Origin: Bacteroidota bacterium
Lineage (GTDB): Bacteria; Bacteroidota; Bacteroidia; B-17B0; Aurantibacillaceae
NCBI GenBank assembly: GCA_021323535.1
Contig: JAJONO010000005.1
Coordinates: forward strand, 53,330 to 117,329
Length of the DNA: 64,000 nucleotides
Direction of reading: 5' to 3'
The position numbers were made by a program, and so were the translations under genes. Position 1 is the stretch's first letter, and each line of letters begins with the position of its first letter. Positions 17,308-26,020 of the stretch are shown piece after piece. The notes under the pieces were generated by a model. The model was given only the letters and a program-made list of their open reading frames with translations. It was not told where the DNA came from and made no database searches.

Positions 17308-17337
17308 CAAAAATAGTAAAAAAAAGGATATATCCAA
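17308..17337 (-). promoter_or_regulatory. Promoter of lipoprotein paralogue A
   Basis: On the minus strand TTG (17337-17335) is followed after 19 bp by a perfect TATTTTTG box (17315-17308). The ATG at 17259 lies 48 bp downstream. The promoter lies just after the stop codon of the paralogous gene, so A can be transcribed independently of B. Confidence 0.75.
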
Positions 17338-17349
17338 GAAGAAAATGAA

Positions 17350-18123
17350 TTATGGAACCATAACAGTAAATGTATCAGGATAAACAACGCCATATGAAGG
17401 AACGGTCCAGGAATTAACCGCATCGTATTTCAAAGCTGCTAAAGACGCTGTTGGAGCGTGAGAAAATATTTTAAAATTGTAAGTTGTGTTATGTGGAAAC
17501 TGATTAGAACCCAATACTCCAAAAGTTGATGAATTTGCTGCTACGGTAAATAGTTCCAGATATTTGCAATACGAAGGATTCGTAATATCAGGGGTGTAAT
17601 CCTGAACACCAATTACTAAAAAACCCGTAGGCTTATTAATAGGATTCATAGTGCCAGTTACCCACATCTGGGGTTGGGCACCGGGATACTGCGATGAATC
17701 CTTAATATTGAATGACAAAAAAGTATAGTTTGGTTTTTCCGTAGTATAACCATTGTATGTAATCGTATTACTACCATTTATTGTGGCTTCTAACATCCGC
17801 CACGTTCCACAACCAAGTTTGGAAAATGAAATAGTATACAGATTTGATTGTATGTTTTCCAATTTATAATTTCCATTAATATCGGTTGTTGTAGTTGCCA
17901 CCGTACCAGATCCAGTGCTAAGAGTAACAACAACGTTGTTTAATGGTGCTACATCCACTTCTCCATATTGGTTAAATTGAGTTACGTGACCGGCAATATT
18001 GGAGGGTCCATTATACCCCTGCGATGAACCTAGCGGATGTCCACCATGGTTTTCGTTTTTTTTGCAGGCTATAAAAATAACCATAATACACAAAAACGTG
18101 AATAATTGCTTAATGTGCTTCAT
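17350..18123 (-). CDS. Lipoprotein with carboxypeptidase-regulatory-like domain (paralogue B)
   Basis: The protein has 257 residues from the ATG at 18123; a TTG two codons upstream overlaps the -7 box and is rejected. The lipobox is Ile-Phe-Ile-Ala-Cys near residue 20. A His/Gly-rich spacer, a carboxypeptidase-regulatory-like domain (SNIAGHVTQFNQYGE, TDINGNYKLENI) and a second beta domain follow, in the same order as its neighbour. Function is unknown; it is likely an envelope-exposed lipoprotein. The pair is a tandem duplication that has diverged well beyond trivial similarity. Confidence 0.85.
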   Translation of the reverse strand: MKHIKQLFTFLCIMVIFIACKKNENHGGHPLGSSQGYNGPSNIAGHVTQFNQYGEVDVAPLNNVVVTLSTGSGTVATTTTDINGNYKLENIQSNLYTISFSKLGCGTWRMLEATINGSNTITYNGYTTEKPNYTFLSFNIKDSSQYPGAQPQMWVTGTMNPINKPTGFLVIGVQDYTPDITNPSYCKYLELFTVAANSSTFGVLGSNQFPHNTTYNFKIFSHAPTASLAALKYDAVNSWTVPSYGVVYPDTFTVMVP

Positions 18124-18126
18124 AAC

Positions 18127-18134
18127 CAAAACTA
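18127..18134 (-). promoter_or_regulatory. -7 box (TAGTTTTG) of lipoprotein paralogue B
   Basis: A perfect TAnnTTTG box on the minus strand ends only three bases before the ATG at 18123. No clear -33 element is seen. If active, the transcript would begin at about the start codon itself. Confidence 0.4.
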
Positions 18135-18195
18135 ATATTAAAAATGGAAAAAGGAACTACCGGTTACTAAATATAACTACCTGTTAAAAGAAAAA

Positions 18196-19068
18196 TTACA
18201 TCGTCATCGGCACTTCCATCAAAAGGACTTCTGTATTCGAATCGGCGGATAATTTTATTTTATCAATGTCCCATATTCCGAAACCATCACGTGCATTGAG
18301 TTTTTGTCCTTCCACAGTAACATCGCCGCTTAAAACAAAAACATAAACGCCGTTTCCTTTTTTCTTTAATGAATAATCGATCGATTTTCCTTTATCGAAT
18401 TTTCCCATGTGAAACCAGGCGTCCTGGTGGATCCATACCCCGGCATCGTCGGGTGAAGGAGAAAGAATTTGCTGTAATTTATTATGACGATCATTCGTAT
18501 TCAAAGTGATCTGATCGTAACGTGGTGTTACAGCTTTTTTATTAGGAAAGACCCATATCTGCAAAAATTTTACGAGTTTATCTTTGTTACGGTTGTATTC
18601 ACTGTGTTGAATTCCGGTTCCGGCGCTCATCACCTGTACGTCGCCGTGTTTAATTGTAGCAACATTGCCCATGCTGTCTTTATGTTCAAGATCGCCTTCC
18701 AGAGGAATACTGATGATCTCCATGTTATCGTGCGGATGAGTTCCGAAACCCATTCCTGGATTAACGGTATCATCATTTAAAACACGAAGCACACCAAAAT
18801 GCATGCGATCGGGATTATAATAATTTGCGAAACTGAACGAATGGTAGCTATTGAGCCAGCCATGGTTTGCGTTTCCACGGGTATCTGCTTTATGAAGGAT
18901 TGTATTTGCCATTTTAATTGTTTTTGGGGACGGGAGATGATTGAAACCGATTTGTTCGAGCTCATGCAATTCATCTATGTCGTTTTTAATTACAGAACCA
19001 AATGAACCAGCAGCAATGAACATTCCTGTTCCGAATAAACCTTTTTTCAAAAAATCTTTTCTGTCCAT
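18196..19068 (-). CDS. Pirin family protein with export-like N-terminus
   Basis: The 290-residue protein carries a bicupin pirin fold from about residue 50 (NANHGWLNSYHSFSFANYY). The metal-ligand motif is FGTHPHDNMEIISIPLEG, with the further His of GIQHSEYNR. Bacterial pirins such as YhhW act as quercetinase-like dioxygenases or regulators. Unusually, the first ~45 residues (MDRKDFLKKGLFGTG, then a hydrophobic run and a linker) resemble a Tat-type signal with Arg-Lys in place of Arg-Arg. A second Met before TILHKADTRGN is where a normal pirin would start. An upstream box TAACTTTA is near consensus. Confidence 0.88.
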   Translation of the reverse strand: MDRKDFLKKGLFGTGMFIAAGSFGSVIKNDIDELHELEQIGFNHLPSPKTIKMANTILHKADTRGNANHGWLNSYHSFSFANYYNPDRMHFGVLRVLNDDTVNPGMGFGTHPHDNMEIISIPLEGDLEHKDSMGNVATIKHGDVQVMSAGTGIQHSEYNRNKDKLVKFLQIWVFPNKKAVTPRYDQITLNTNDRHNKLQQILSPSPDDAGVWIHQDAWFHMGKFDKGKSIDYSLKKKGNGVYVFVLSGDVTVEGQKLNARDGFGIWDIDKIKLSADSNTEVLLMEVPMTM

Positions 19069-19276
19069 GTTACGATATTAAAGTTAAGTCAACTTTTAAA
19101 CCTAAGTTACAGAATTACGCTAAAAAAATAAAATTTCGTTTGTTTCTACACCCATTTAATTAACCCAAAATGACATTACGTTAAACGCGGTGACATTTAG
19201 ATTTTAGTTTGGTTTATTTTCGTTAAGGAGCCTGATCCCCATTACAGGGCTTAAGAAACGATTTCCAGACGCACCT

Positions 19277-22200
19277 ATGAAAAGATCTTTACTCCGCCTT
19301 GTTGCCCCAATCTTAATACTTCTTTTAATTTCCAACACAAATACTTTCGCTCAGGCACTTGCAGGTGTTTATGTTGTCCCAAGTGGAACTTATCCAACCA
19401 TTAATTCAATTGTTACGGCACTGAACGTCAATGGTATCAGTGGACCCGTTACCGTTGATGTGCTTGCGGGACATTCGGAAACCGCTCCTGTTGGGGGAAT
19501 TCACATGACCGCGACCGGAACTGCCGCATTTCCAATTATTTTTCAGAAAGCTGGAACAGGGAGCGACCCAATAGTGAATGCTTTTGCAGGCGGAACCGCA
19601 ACGCCTGCGTCTGCTACACAGAATGGAATATGGAAACTAATAGGCTGCGATTATGTTACAATTGATGAAATAGGACTTAATGACCCTAATACAACAAATA
19701 ACGCCACCATGGAATATGGCTTTGGCTTATTTAAAGCAAGTTCTACTAATGGTTGCTGGAATAATACAATTCGCAATTGTTATATTTCTCTTAACGTAAT
19801 TAACAACGATGCCGGAGCCGCTCCTTCTGCCAACGGATCCAGAGGCATACACATGGGTGCAAGTTTATACAATTCAATGACCACTAACCTCGCCGCTACT
19901 TCCCTGGCAGGTACGAATTCATATAATGATTTTTCCTCTAATATTATCTGGAACTGTAACATTGGTATTGCCTTGGTGGGTACACCAGGCGCCGCGGCTG
20001 CGAATTACGATTTCGGAAATGTTATTGGTGGAACTGTTTCAACCTTGGGAAATTTTATCTATAATTTTGGAGGTGCCCCTGCAGCCGCTAATCCTGCAAT
20101 GGGAATTTATACATATAACCAGAAGAGCCCGGTTATTGCTTACAACAAATTAAACAACGTATTCGGAGGTTTCTTCGGAGGCGTAGCGCATCCCAATGTG
20201 CTTTACGGAATTATAACCGACAATTCGGCATCTGCAATGACCACCATCAGCAACAATACTATTACCGTTAAAAGCGGCGGAACTACTCAGGGATTGTACG
20301 CCATTTTTAATAACTCAGGATCAGGTGCCTTATCCAATTCAATCGACATTACAGACAATGTGATCAGCAACTGTACGTATGCCGGGGCAACAAGCGGGTT
20401 CTTTTACGGTATAAACAATACGGCTACGCCAGGCAATCTCAACATAACCGGGAATTTATTCACAGGTAATTCTTCCAATGCCACTACAGGAACCAATGCA
20501 ATTCTTATAAGGAACATTGGCGCCGTGCCCGGAGTAATTAGTATTTCCAGTAACTCTTTATCCTTCTCATATCCGGGAGGAGCAAATACCGGGATATTTT
20601 ATTCGATCTATTCTTCGGGTGGTACCGGAACATCTACGATCAGCCTCAACGATAACAACTTTTCCAATTATTCTTTCGCAACAGCAAGCAACAATAATAT
20701 AGAATTTATATACAACTCAGCTCCCAGCAGAAATCTTTCTATTTCAGGTAATCTCTGGAATAATTTAACCATGAATCATAACGGAGCCGAAGATCTCATT
20801 TATGATAACTCCGTCGAGCAAAATCAATTAAGCATTTCAAACAACAGCATTATAACAGGTTACACACGTACAGGAACATGCGGTAACATGTATTGTATTT
20901 ATTCCACCGGAGGATCTATTAATACAAGTACCCAGACATTATGCAATAATAATTTTTCAAATATCACTGCAACAACCACCGGTGGAGGTGGAAATTTTAT
21001 GGGAGTAAACATCATTAAAGGATTTACGAGTCCTTTTCCGCGAAAACTTGTTTACAATAATGTTGTTTCAAATGTTACTTATAACACCGGGGGACAAACT
21101 TATGGTGTGTATGTTGATCAGCTTGGCGATGGAAGTTCAACGCAAGGTAGCCTTGTTTACAATAATCTTGTTTCAAATTTTACAGGAGGAACCGGAATTA
21201 ATTCATACGGCCTGGCTATTTGGGGAGGAGGATCTCCGAATTATATGGCGAATGTCTACAATAATACCGTAACGGTATTGAGCAGCACCGGAGGAGTAAT
21301 TGGAGCTTATTTAGGTGCCGGCGGGGCAGGAGCAAATTTTTACAAAAATAAAATTGCTGAAATAACTTCAAACAACAGTGCTGCGAATGTAAGCGGACTA
21401 ATGATTAATTGGCCAACATCTGTAAACGTGTTCAATAATACAATTGGAAATTTATTTTCACCGGGTGGAACGGGAGACAACAGGATCATGGGAATTAATA
21501 TTCCTAACATGCTTATTACGGCAGTGGCCTTTATTGAGAATAATAGCGTCTATCTGAATGCTACCAGTACAGCAGCAACTTTCGGCAGCTCTGCGTTCTA
21601 TACAACCACAAACGGAGATTTAATTCTACGAAATAACATTTTTATTAATAACTCAACCCCAAAAGGAACAGGAAATACAGTTGCGCACAGACGATCCGGC
21701 AACTCAGTTGCACAATTTAATAACATGTCCAATAAGAACGTTTATTACTCCGGCACTCCTGGAGCCAACAGGTTGATTGGACATAACGGCACTACAGGGT
21801 ACTCTACCCTTGCATCATGGCAAACTTATGTTGCACCAAGAGAAGCTGGTTCCTATACGGAGAATACTCCATTTCTAAGTACAACGGGGCTCAGCTGGAA
21901 TTTTTTACAATTCGATGGAACCTTACCTACACTGGTACAAAATAATGCCATACCATTAGTGAATGTTACCGATGATTACATCAACACTGTAAGAAACACC
22001 ACCACCCCCGATATTGGCGCGTGGGAAGATAATCTGTTACCGTTACCAATAGAGCTCCTTGAGTTCAAAGGTAAATGCGAGCGCAGTGGCAGCAATTTAT
22101 TGGAGTGGACAACCTCCCTTGAAATAAATGCCGATCATTTTACTGTTCAGAAATTAAAGACGTCGGGTGAGTGGGAAGATATCGGAAAAATTGATGCAAC

Positions 22201-22576
22201 AAATACCAGCGTTCTAAAACAATACTCTGTTAACGATCTAACTGTTAACGAACTTAGTTCTTACTACAGATTAAAACAATCAGACAAAAACGCCAAAGAA
22301 AAATATTCGGAGATCATTGTCGTTAATAGTTGTAGCGGATCGGATAATGAAATTGAAATATATCCAAATCCTACCGACGATAAACTTTATGTAAAATTCA
22401 GTTCAGGAAAATGTAAGGCCGAATTATTCAATATTCTCGGTGAAAAAATAATGGAATGCGAATTGTCGTCTGGCGAAAATGTGTTAACAACAAAGAAGAT
22501 TGAAAACGGAAATTATATTTTCAGAACCGCTGTAAATGGAATTCCGGTTATAAAAAAAGTTATAGTTCACCATTAA
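19277..22576 (+). CDS. T9SS-exported right-handed beta-helix protein (paralogue 1)
   Basis: This 1099-residue protein has a Sec signal peptide ending at Thr-Phe-Ala-Gln. A long Asn/Gly/Ser/Thr-rich body follows with repeated NN-I, ISNN and ITGN units typical of a parallel beta-helix (about 60-900). Then come a linker domain (LPIELLEFKGKCERSG, about 925-1015) and a C-terminal T9SS type-A sorting domain (about 1030-1099, with IYPNPTDDKLYV and ENGNYIFR). It should be secreted across the outer membrane and anchored or released; beta-helix proteins often bind or cut polysaccharides, but no catalytic residues are evident. It is tandem with a paralogue. Confidence 0.9.
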   Translation: MKRSLLRLVAPILILLLISNTNTFAQALAGVYVVPSGTYPTINSIVTALNVNGISGPVTVDVLAGHSETAPVGGIHMTATGTAAFPIIFQKAGTGSDPIVNAFAGGTATPASATQNGIWKLIGCDYVTIDEIGLNDPNTTNNATMEYGFGLFKASSTNGCWNNTIRNCYISLNVINNDAGAAPSANGSRGIHMGASLYNSMTTNLAATSLAGTNSYNDFSSNIIWNCNIGIALVGTPGAAAANYDFGNVIGGTVSTLGNFIYNFGGAPAAANPAMGIYTYNQKSPVIAYNKLNNVFGGFFGGVAHPNVLYGIITDNSASAMTTISNNTITVKSGGTTQGLYAIFNNSGSGALSNSIDITDNVISNCTYAGATSGFFYGINNTATPGNLNITGNLFTGNSSNATTGTNAILIRNIGAVPGVISISSNSLSFSYPGGANTGIFYSIYSSGGTGTSTISLNDNNFSNYSFATASNNNIEFIYNSAPSRNLSISGNLWNNLTMNHNGAEDLIYDNSVEQNQLSISNNSIITGYTRTGTCGNMYCIYSTGGSINTSTQTLCNNNFSNITATTTGGGGNFMGVNIIKGFTSPFPRKLVYNNVVSNVTYNTGGQTYGVYVDQLGDGSSTQGSLVYNNLVSNFTGGTGINSYGLAIWGGGSPNYMANVYNNTVTVLSSTGGVIGAYLGAGGAGANFYKNKIAEITSNNSAANVSGLMINWPTSVNVFNNTIGNLFSPGGTGDNRIMGINIPNMLITAVAFIENNSVYLNATSTAATFGSSAFYTTTNGDLILRNNIFINNSTPKGTGNTVAHRRSGNSVAQFNNMSNKNVYYSGTPGANRLIGHNGTTGYSTLASWQTYVAPREAGSYTENTPFLSTTGLSWNFLQFDGTLPTLVQNNAIPLVNVTDDYINTVRNTTTPDIGAWEDNLLPLPIELLEFKGKCERSGSNLLEWTTSLEINADHFTVQKLKTSGEWEDIGKIDATNTSVLKQYSVNDLTVNELSSYYRLKQSDKNAKEKYSEIIVVNSCSGSDNEIEIYPNPTDDKLYVKFSSGKCKAELFNILGEKIMECELSSGENVLTTKKIENGNYIFRTAVNGIPVIKKVIVHH

Positions 22577-22674
22577 AAAAGAACAAAAAAACACTTCATT
22601 AGTTCCTAATACTATTTAGTTAAACCAAACTAGGGATTACGATAATCGCACATAATAACAACAAATAAACCAGA

Positions 22675-22682
22675 TACTTTTG
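22675..22682 (+). promoter_or_regulatory. -7 box (TACTTTTG) of beta-helix paralogue 2
   Basis: A perfect TAnnTTTG box ends 14 bp before the ATG at 22697. No TTTG lies at the usual -33 distance. Confidence 0.45.
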
Positions 22683-22696
22683 CGGTGTACTTATTC

Positions 22697-25600
22697 ATGC
22701 AAAAGTTCTTTAAAAATACAGTGCCGGCCCTGCTGTTAATTATGCTCATGAATGGGGTGAGTATCAAAGCGCAGCTGGCCGGCATTTATAATGTTCCGAG
22801 CGTTACGTTTCCAAGTATCAACTCCATTGTAACAACTTTAAACACTTCAGGAATCAGCGCACCGGTAACCATCAATGTCGCCGCTGGTTTTGTAGAAAAT
22901 GCTCCTGCTGGTGGCATTCACATGACGGCAAGCGGCAGCTCAGCAAATCCAATTATTTTTCAAAAATCAGGTGTGGGGGCTAACCCACGGATCAATGCTT
23001 ATACCACGGGTACCGCAACAGCAAATTCAGCAACACAGGATGGCATCTGGAGATTGGTCGGATCAGATTATGTTACTATTGACGGAATTGATCTTTTTGA
23101 CCCAAACGTTTCGAACAATGCTACCATGGAATATGGTTATGCTTTGTACAAAAACAGCAATCTTTCCGGAGCTAATTATAATACAATACAAAATTGTGTC
23201 ATAACATTAAACCGCATCAATAATACCACAGGAAATATGCCATCTGCCGACGGGTCAAAAGGAATTCTTGTCAGTTTCGCATACTACAATTCTTCCACAA
23301 CTTATGCCAATCCTTTTATATCTGCAATGTTTGTAGGAAACTTATTTAACCGGTTTTATTCCAATATTATACAAAATTGTAATATAGGAATTGCACTGAT
23401 AGGCGCTTCTAATCCGATGTATGCGGATATGGGGAATGATATTGGTGGCTCTTCAGCGGCAACAAGCAATACCATAATCAATTTCGGGGGGGCCACACCT
23501 TCAGGAAATTCTTCCATGGCCATAAAAACCTCCGGCCAGGATAATCTTAATGCATCCTTTAATATCATCAATAGTAACAATGGATCGGGGATCAATCATC
23601 CTAATGCACTTTATGGCATTTTCCTTGGAAGCGGGGGCTCAGCAACCATCAGTAACAATACAATTACTCTTCATGGCGGAGGAACAAACCAGGGATTATA
23701 CCCAATTGAAAATAATTCAGGGTCTTGGAGTAACACCATCAACATAAACAATAATATTATTACAAATTGCACCTACCCTTCAATCACATCGGCATTCTAT
23801 TTTTGCATAAGCAATTACGCCCCCTGCGGTGTTTTGAACATAAACGGAAACGATTTCATAGGCAACTCAAGCAACAATAATTCCTCTGGCACCAGTCTTA
23901 TCAGGAATACCGCCGCTGTAACAAGCAGCATTAATATCAATAATAACTATTGTAGTTTTACCTATACTGGCTCCGGCCACCCCGGAGGATTCACAGGAAT
24001 AACAGCTCAGGCTATTTCAACAACCTGTTCCGTAAGCATTTGCAGCAATACATTTGCCAACGTCGTATACAACAATACCGGAACCGGTGCAGTTAATTTT
24101 ATTGACGTGAGCGGAAACATATCTTCACTCAGGGTCGATAATAACATCTGGAATAATCTCAGTTTGAATAACAGCGGATTTCACCGGCTAATTTATGATG
24201 CCTCTATTAAACAAAATGCCCTTAGCGTATCAAATAACAGTGTTGTAAACAATTACGTGAGAACTCCGGCGGTGGGTTCAGGAATATGGTGCTGCCTGAT
24301 ACAAGGAAGCAGTCCGGGAACATGCGTTCAGACCATGTCAAATAACAATTTTTCCAACATTCAGTCACTAGGCTCTACATCTAATAACTTTATAGGCATT
24401 TATAATTCTGACGGGACAGCATCTCCCTTTCCAAGAAAAACCATTTCCAATAATATTGTTTCGAATATAATATTTGGCGGAACAGGATCTTGTACTGGCT
24501 TATCGGTGGACAGATTAGGAGACGGTGGAACTTCAATCGGTACAAAAATATTTGACAATGAGATCTCCAACATTACATCAACCAATGTTATTTCAGGCAT
24601 CGAGATCAGTTCATCGGGCTCACCTACTATTTATGCCGACATCTATTCAAATAAGATCATGAATCTGACTTCCACTAATTCCATGCTTTATGGGGTTTTT
24701 CTTTCAAGTGGCGGGGCTGGAATTAATTTTTTCAGAAACAAAATAAGTAATATTAATTCTAATGTTGATGCGGGACCGGTTTCCGGGTTGTATATTAGTA
24801 ATAGTAATGTGACCAACATTTACAATAACGTCATCGGAAACATTACATGCCCAGCTGGTGCCTGGGATGATCGTGCGATCGGAATCAGAATCAATAATGG
24901 AAATACGATTAACCTCATTCATAATTCTGTTTTTCTTAACGCGTCGAGCACGTCAGGCACATTTGGAAGTTCGGCCCTAAGTGTTGTAACAACTGTAACT
25001 TTAAATCTTAGAAATAATATTCTGATCAATCTTTCAACCCCAAATGGAGCCAATGGAAGAACTGTTGCTTACAGAAGAAGTTCAAACACGTTAACGACTT
25101 ATTCAAGCACCTCTAATAACAATATTTTTTATGCAGGGATTCCCGGAGCCAATCGTCTGATTGCTTACAATGGTACTACCTCATGGTCAACACTTGCGTC
25201 CTGGAAAACATCTGTGACACCAAGAGACGCTGGCTCATTTACAGAAAGCACCCCTTTCATTTCAACATCAGGCGCAACAGCTAATTTCCTTAATATAGAT
25301 CCTATGCAAATGACCAATGCTGAAAGTAACGCTTCTCCTGTTGGCACTATAACAAATGATTACATAGCTTCTCCAAGAAATCTCAGCACACCTGACATCG
25401 GAGCATGGGAAGATAATTTCTTGTTGAACACTCTTCCGATTGAGCTCGCTGGATTCCGAGCTGTTTGCGAAAACTTAAATGGTATTTCAATTTACTGGAA
25501 TATATTCACCGAAACTAATGCTGTATCTTATGTGATAGAAAAAAGCCCAAATGGCACAGATTGGGAAGAAATAGCCAATGTACAATACAGCACAAAAAAT

Positions 25601-25966
25601 TCAAGAAAAGGTGAATATTCTTTCAATGATAAAATTCCATTTCCAAAAATGTCTTATTATCGGTTAAAACAAAAATATTCTGACGATAGTTTTCAAAACT
25701 CAGAAGTAATTTTAGTCGAGAATTGCTATGTCTCAGGTAACGAAATACACATCTTACCTAATCCTGCCAAAGAAAAACTATTTATTGGCGGAATAAATGG
25801 GGATACAAGAATAGAAATCTTTAATTCTACAGGAGCGAAAGTATCAGATCATTTTTTGTTACACGAAGGTTCACTTAATATTACCGACTTGCCAGCCGGA
25901 ACCTATCTGGTAAAAATAATTGGAAATGCAACTGTAGCAACAAAAAAAGTAATAATAACAGATTAG
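22697..25966 (+). CDS. T9SS-exported right-handed beta-helix protein (paralogue 2)
   Basis: From the ATG at 22697 (preferred to a GTG at 22685 because it begins a normal signal peptide, MQKFFKNTVPALLLIML) the protein has 1089 residues. Its architecture mirrors paralogue 1. The shared N-terminal block (INSIV-TLN, GGIHMTASG, SDYVTIDGI-L-DPN) is followed by a beta-helix body rich in ISNN and INNN units. The shared STLASWKT block, the LPIELAGFRAVCENL linker domain and a T9SS CTD (HILPNPAKEKLFI, LPAGTYLVKI) complete it. It is probably a surface or secreted adhesin or glycan-interacting protein; no enzyme motif is visible. The pair most likely arose by duplication. Confidence 0.9.
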   Translation: MQKFFKNTVPALLLIMLMNGVSIKAQLAGIYNVPSVTFPSINSIVTTLNTSGISAPVTINVAAGFVENAPAGGIHMTASGSSANPIIFQKSGVGANPRINAYTTGTATANSATQDGIWRLVGSDYVTIDGIDLFDPNVSNNATMEYGYALYKNSNLSGANYNTIQNCVITLNRINNTTGNMPSADGSKGILVSFAYYNSSTTYANPFISAMFVGNLFNRFYSNIIQNCNIGIALIGASNPMYADMGNDIGGSSAATSNTIINFGGATPSGNSSMAIKTSGQDNLNASFNIINSNNGSGINHPNALYGIFLGSGGSATISNNTITLHGGGTNQGLYPIENNSGSWSNTININNNIITNCTYPSITSAFYFCISNYAPCGVLNINGNDFIGNSSNNNSSGTSLIRNTAAVTSSININNNYCSFTYTGSGHPGGFTGITAQAISTTCSVSICSNTFANVVYNNTGTGAVNFIDVSGNISSLRVDNNIWNNLSLNNSGFHRLIYDASIKQNALSVSNNSVVNNYVRTPAVGSGIWCCLIQGSSPGTCVQTMSNNNFSNIQSLGSTSNNFIGIYNSDGTASPFPRKTISNNIVSNIIFGGTGSCTGLSVDRLGDGGTSIGTKIFDNEISNITSTNVISGIEISSSGSPTIYADIYSNKIMNLTSTNSMLYGVFLSSGGAGINFFRNKISNINSNVDAGPVSGLYISNSNVTNIYNNVIGNITCPAGAWDDRAIGIRINNGNTINLIHNSVFLNASSTSGTFGSSALSVVTTVTLNLRNNILINLSTPNGANGRTVAYRRSSNTLTTYSSTSNNNIFYAGIPGANRLIAYNGTTSWSTLASWKTSVTPRDAGSFTESTPFISTSGATANFLNIDPMQMTNAESNASPVGTITNDYIASPRNLSTPDIGAWEDNFLLNTLPIELAGFRAVCENLNGISIYWNIFTETNAVSYVIEKSPNGTDWEEIANVQYSTKNSRKGEYSFNDKIPFPKMSYYRLKQKYSDDSFQNSEVILVENCYVSGNEIHILPNPAKEKLFIGGINGDTRIEIFNSTGAKVSDHFLLHEGSLNITDLPAGTYLVKIIGNATVATKKVIITD

Positions 25967-26020
25967 CTAAGAGGTACTATCCCTTCAAAAATATTATCTT
26001 AAATATTCCTCTCCGGATAA

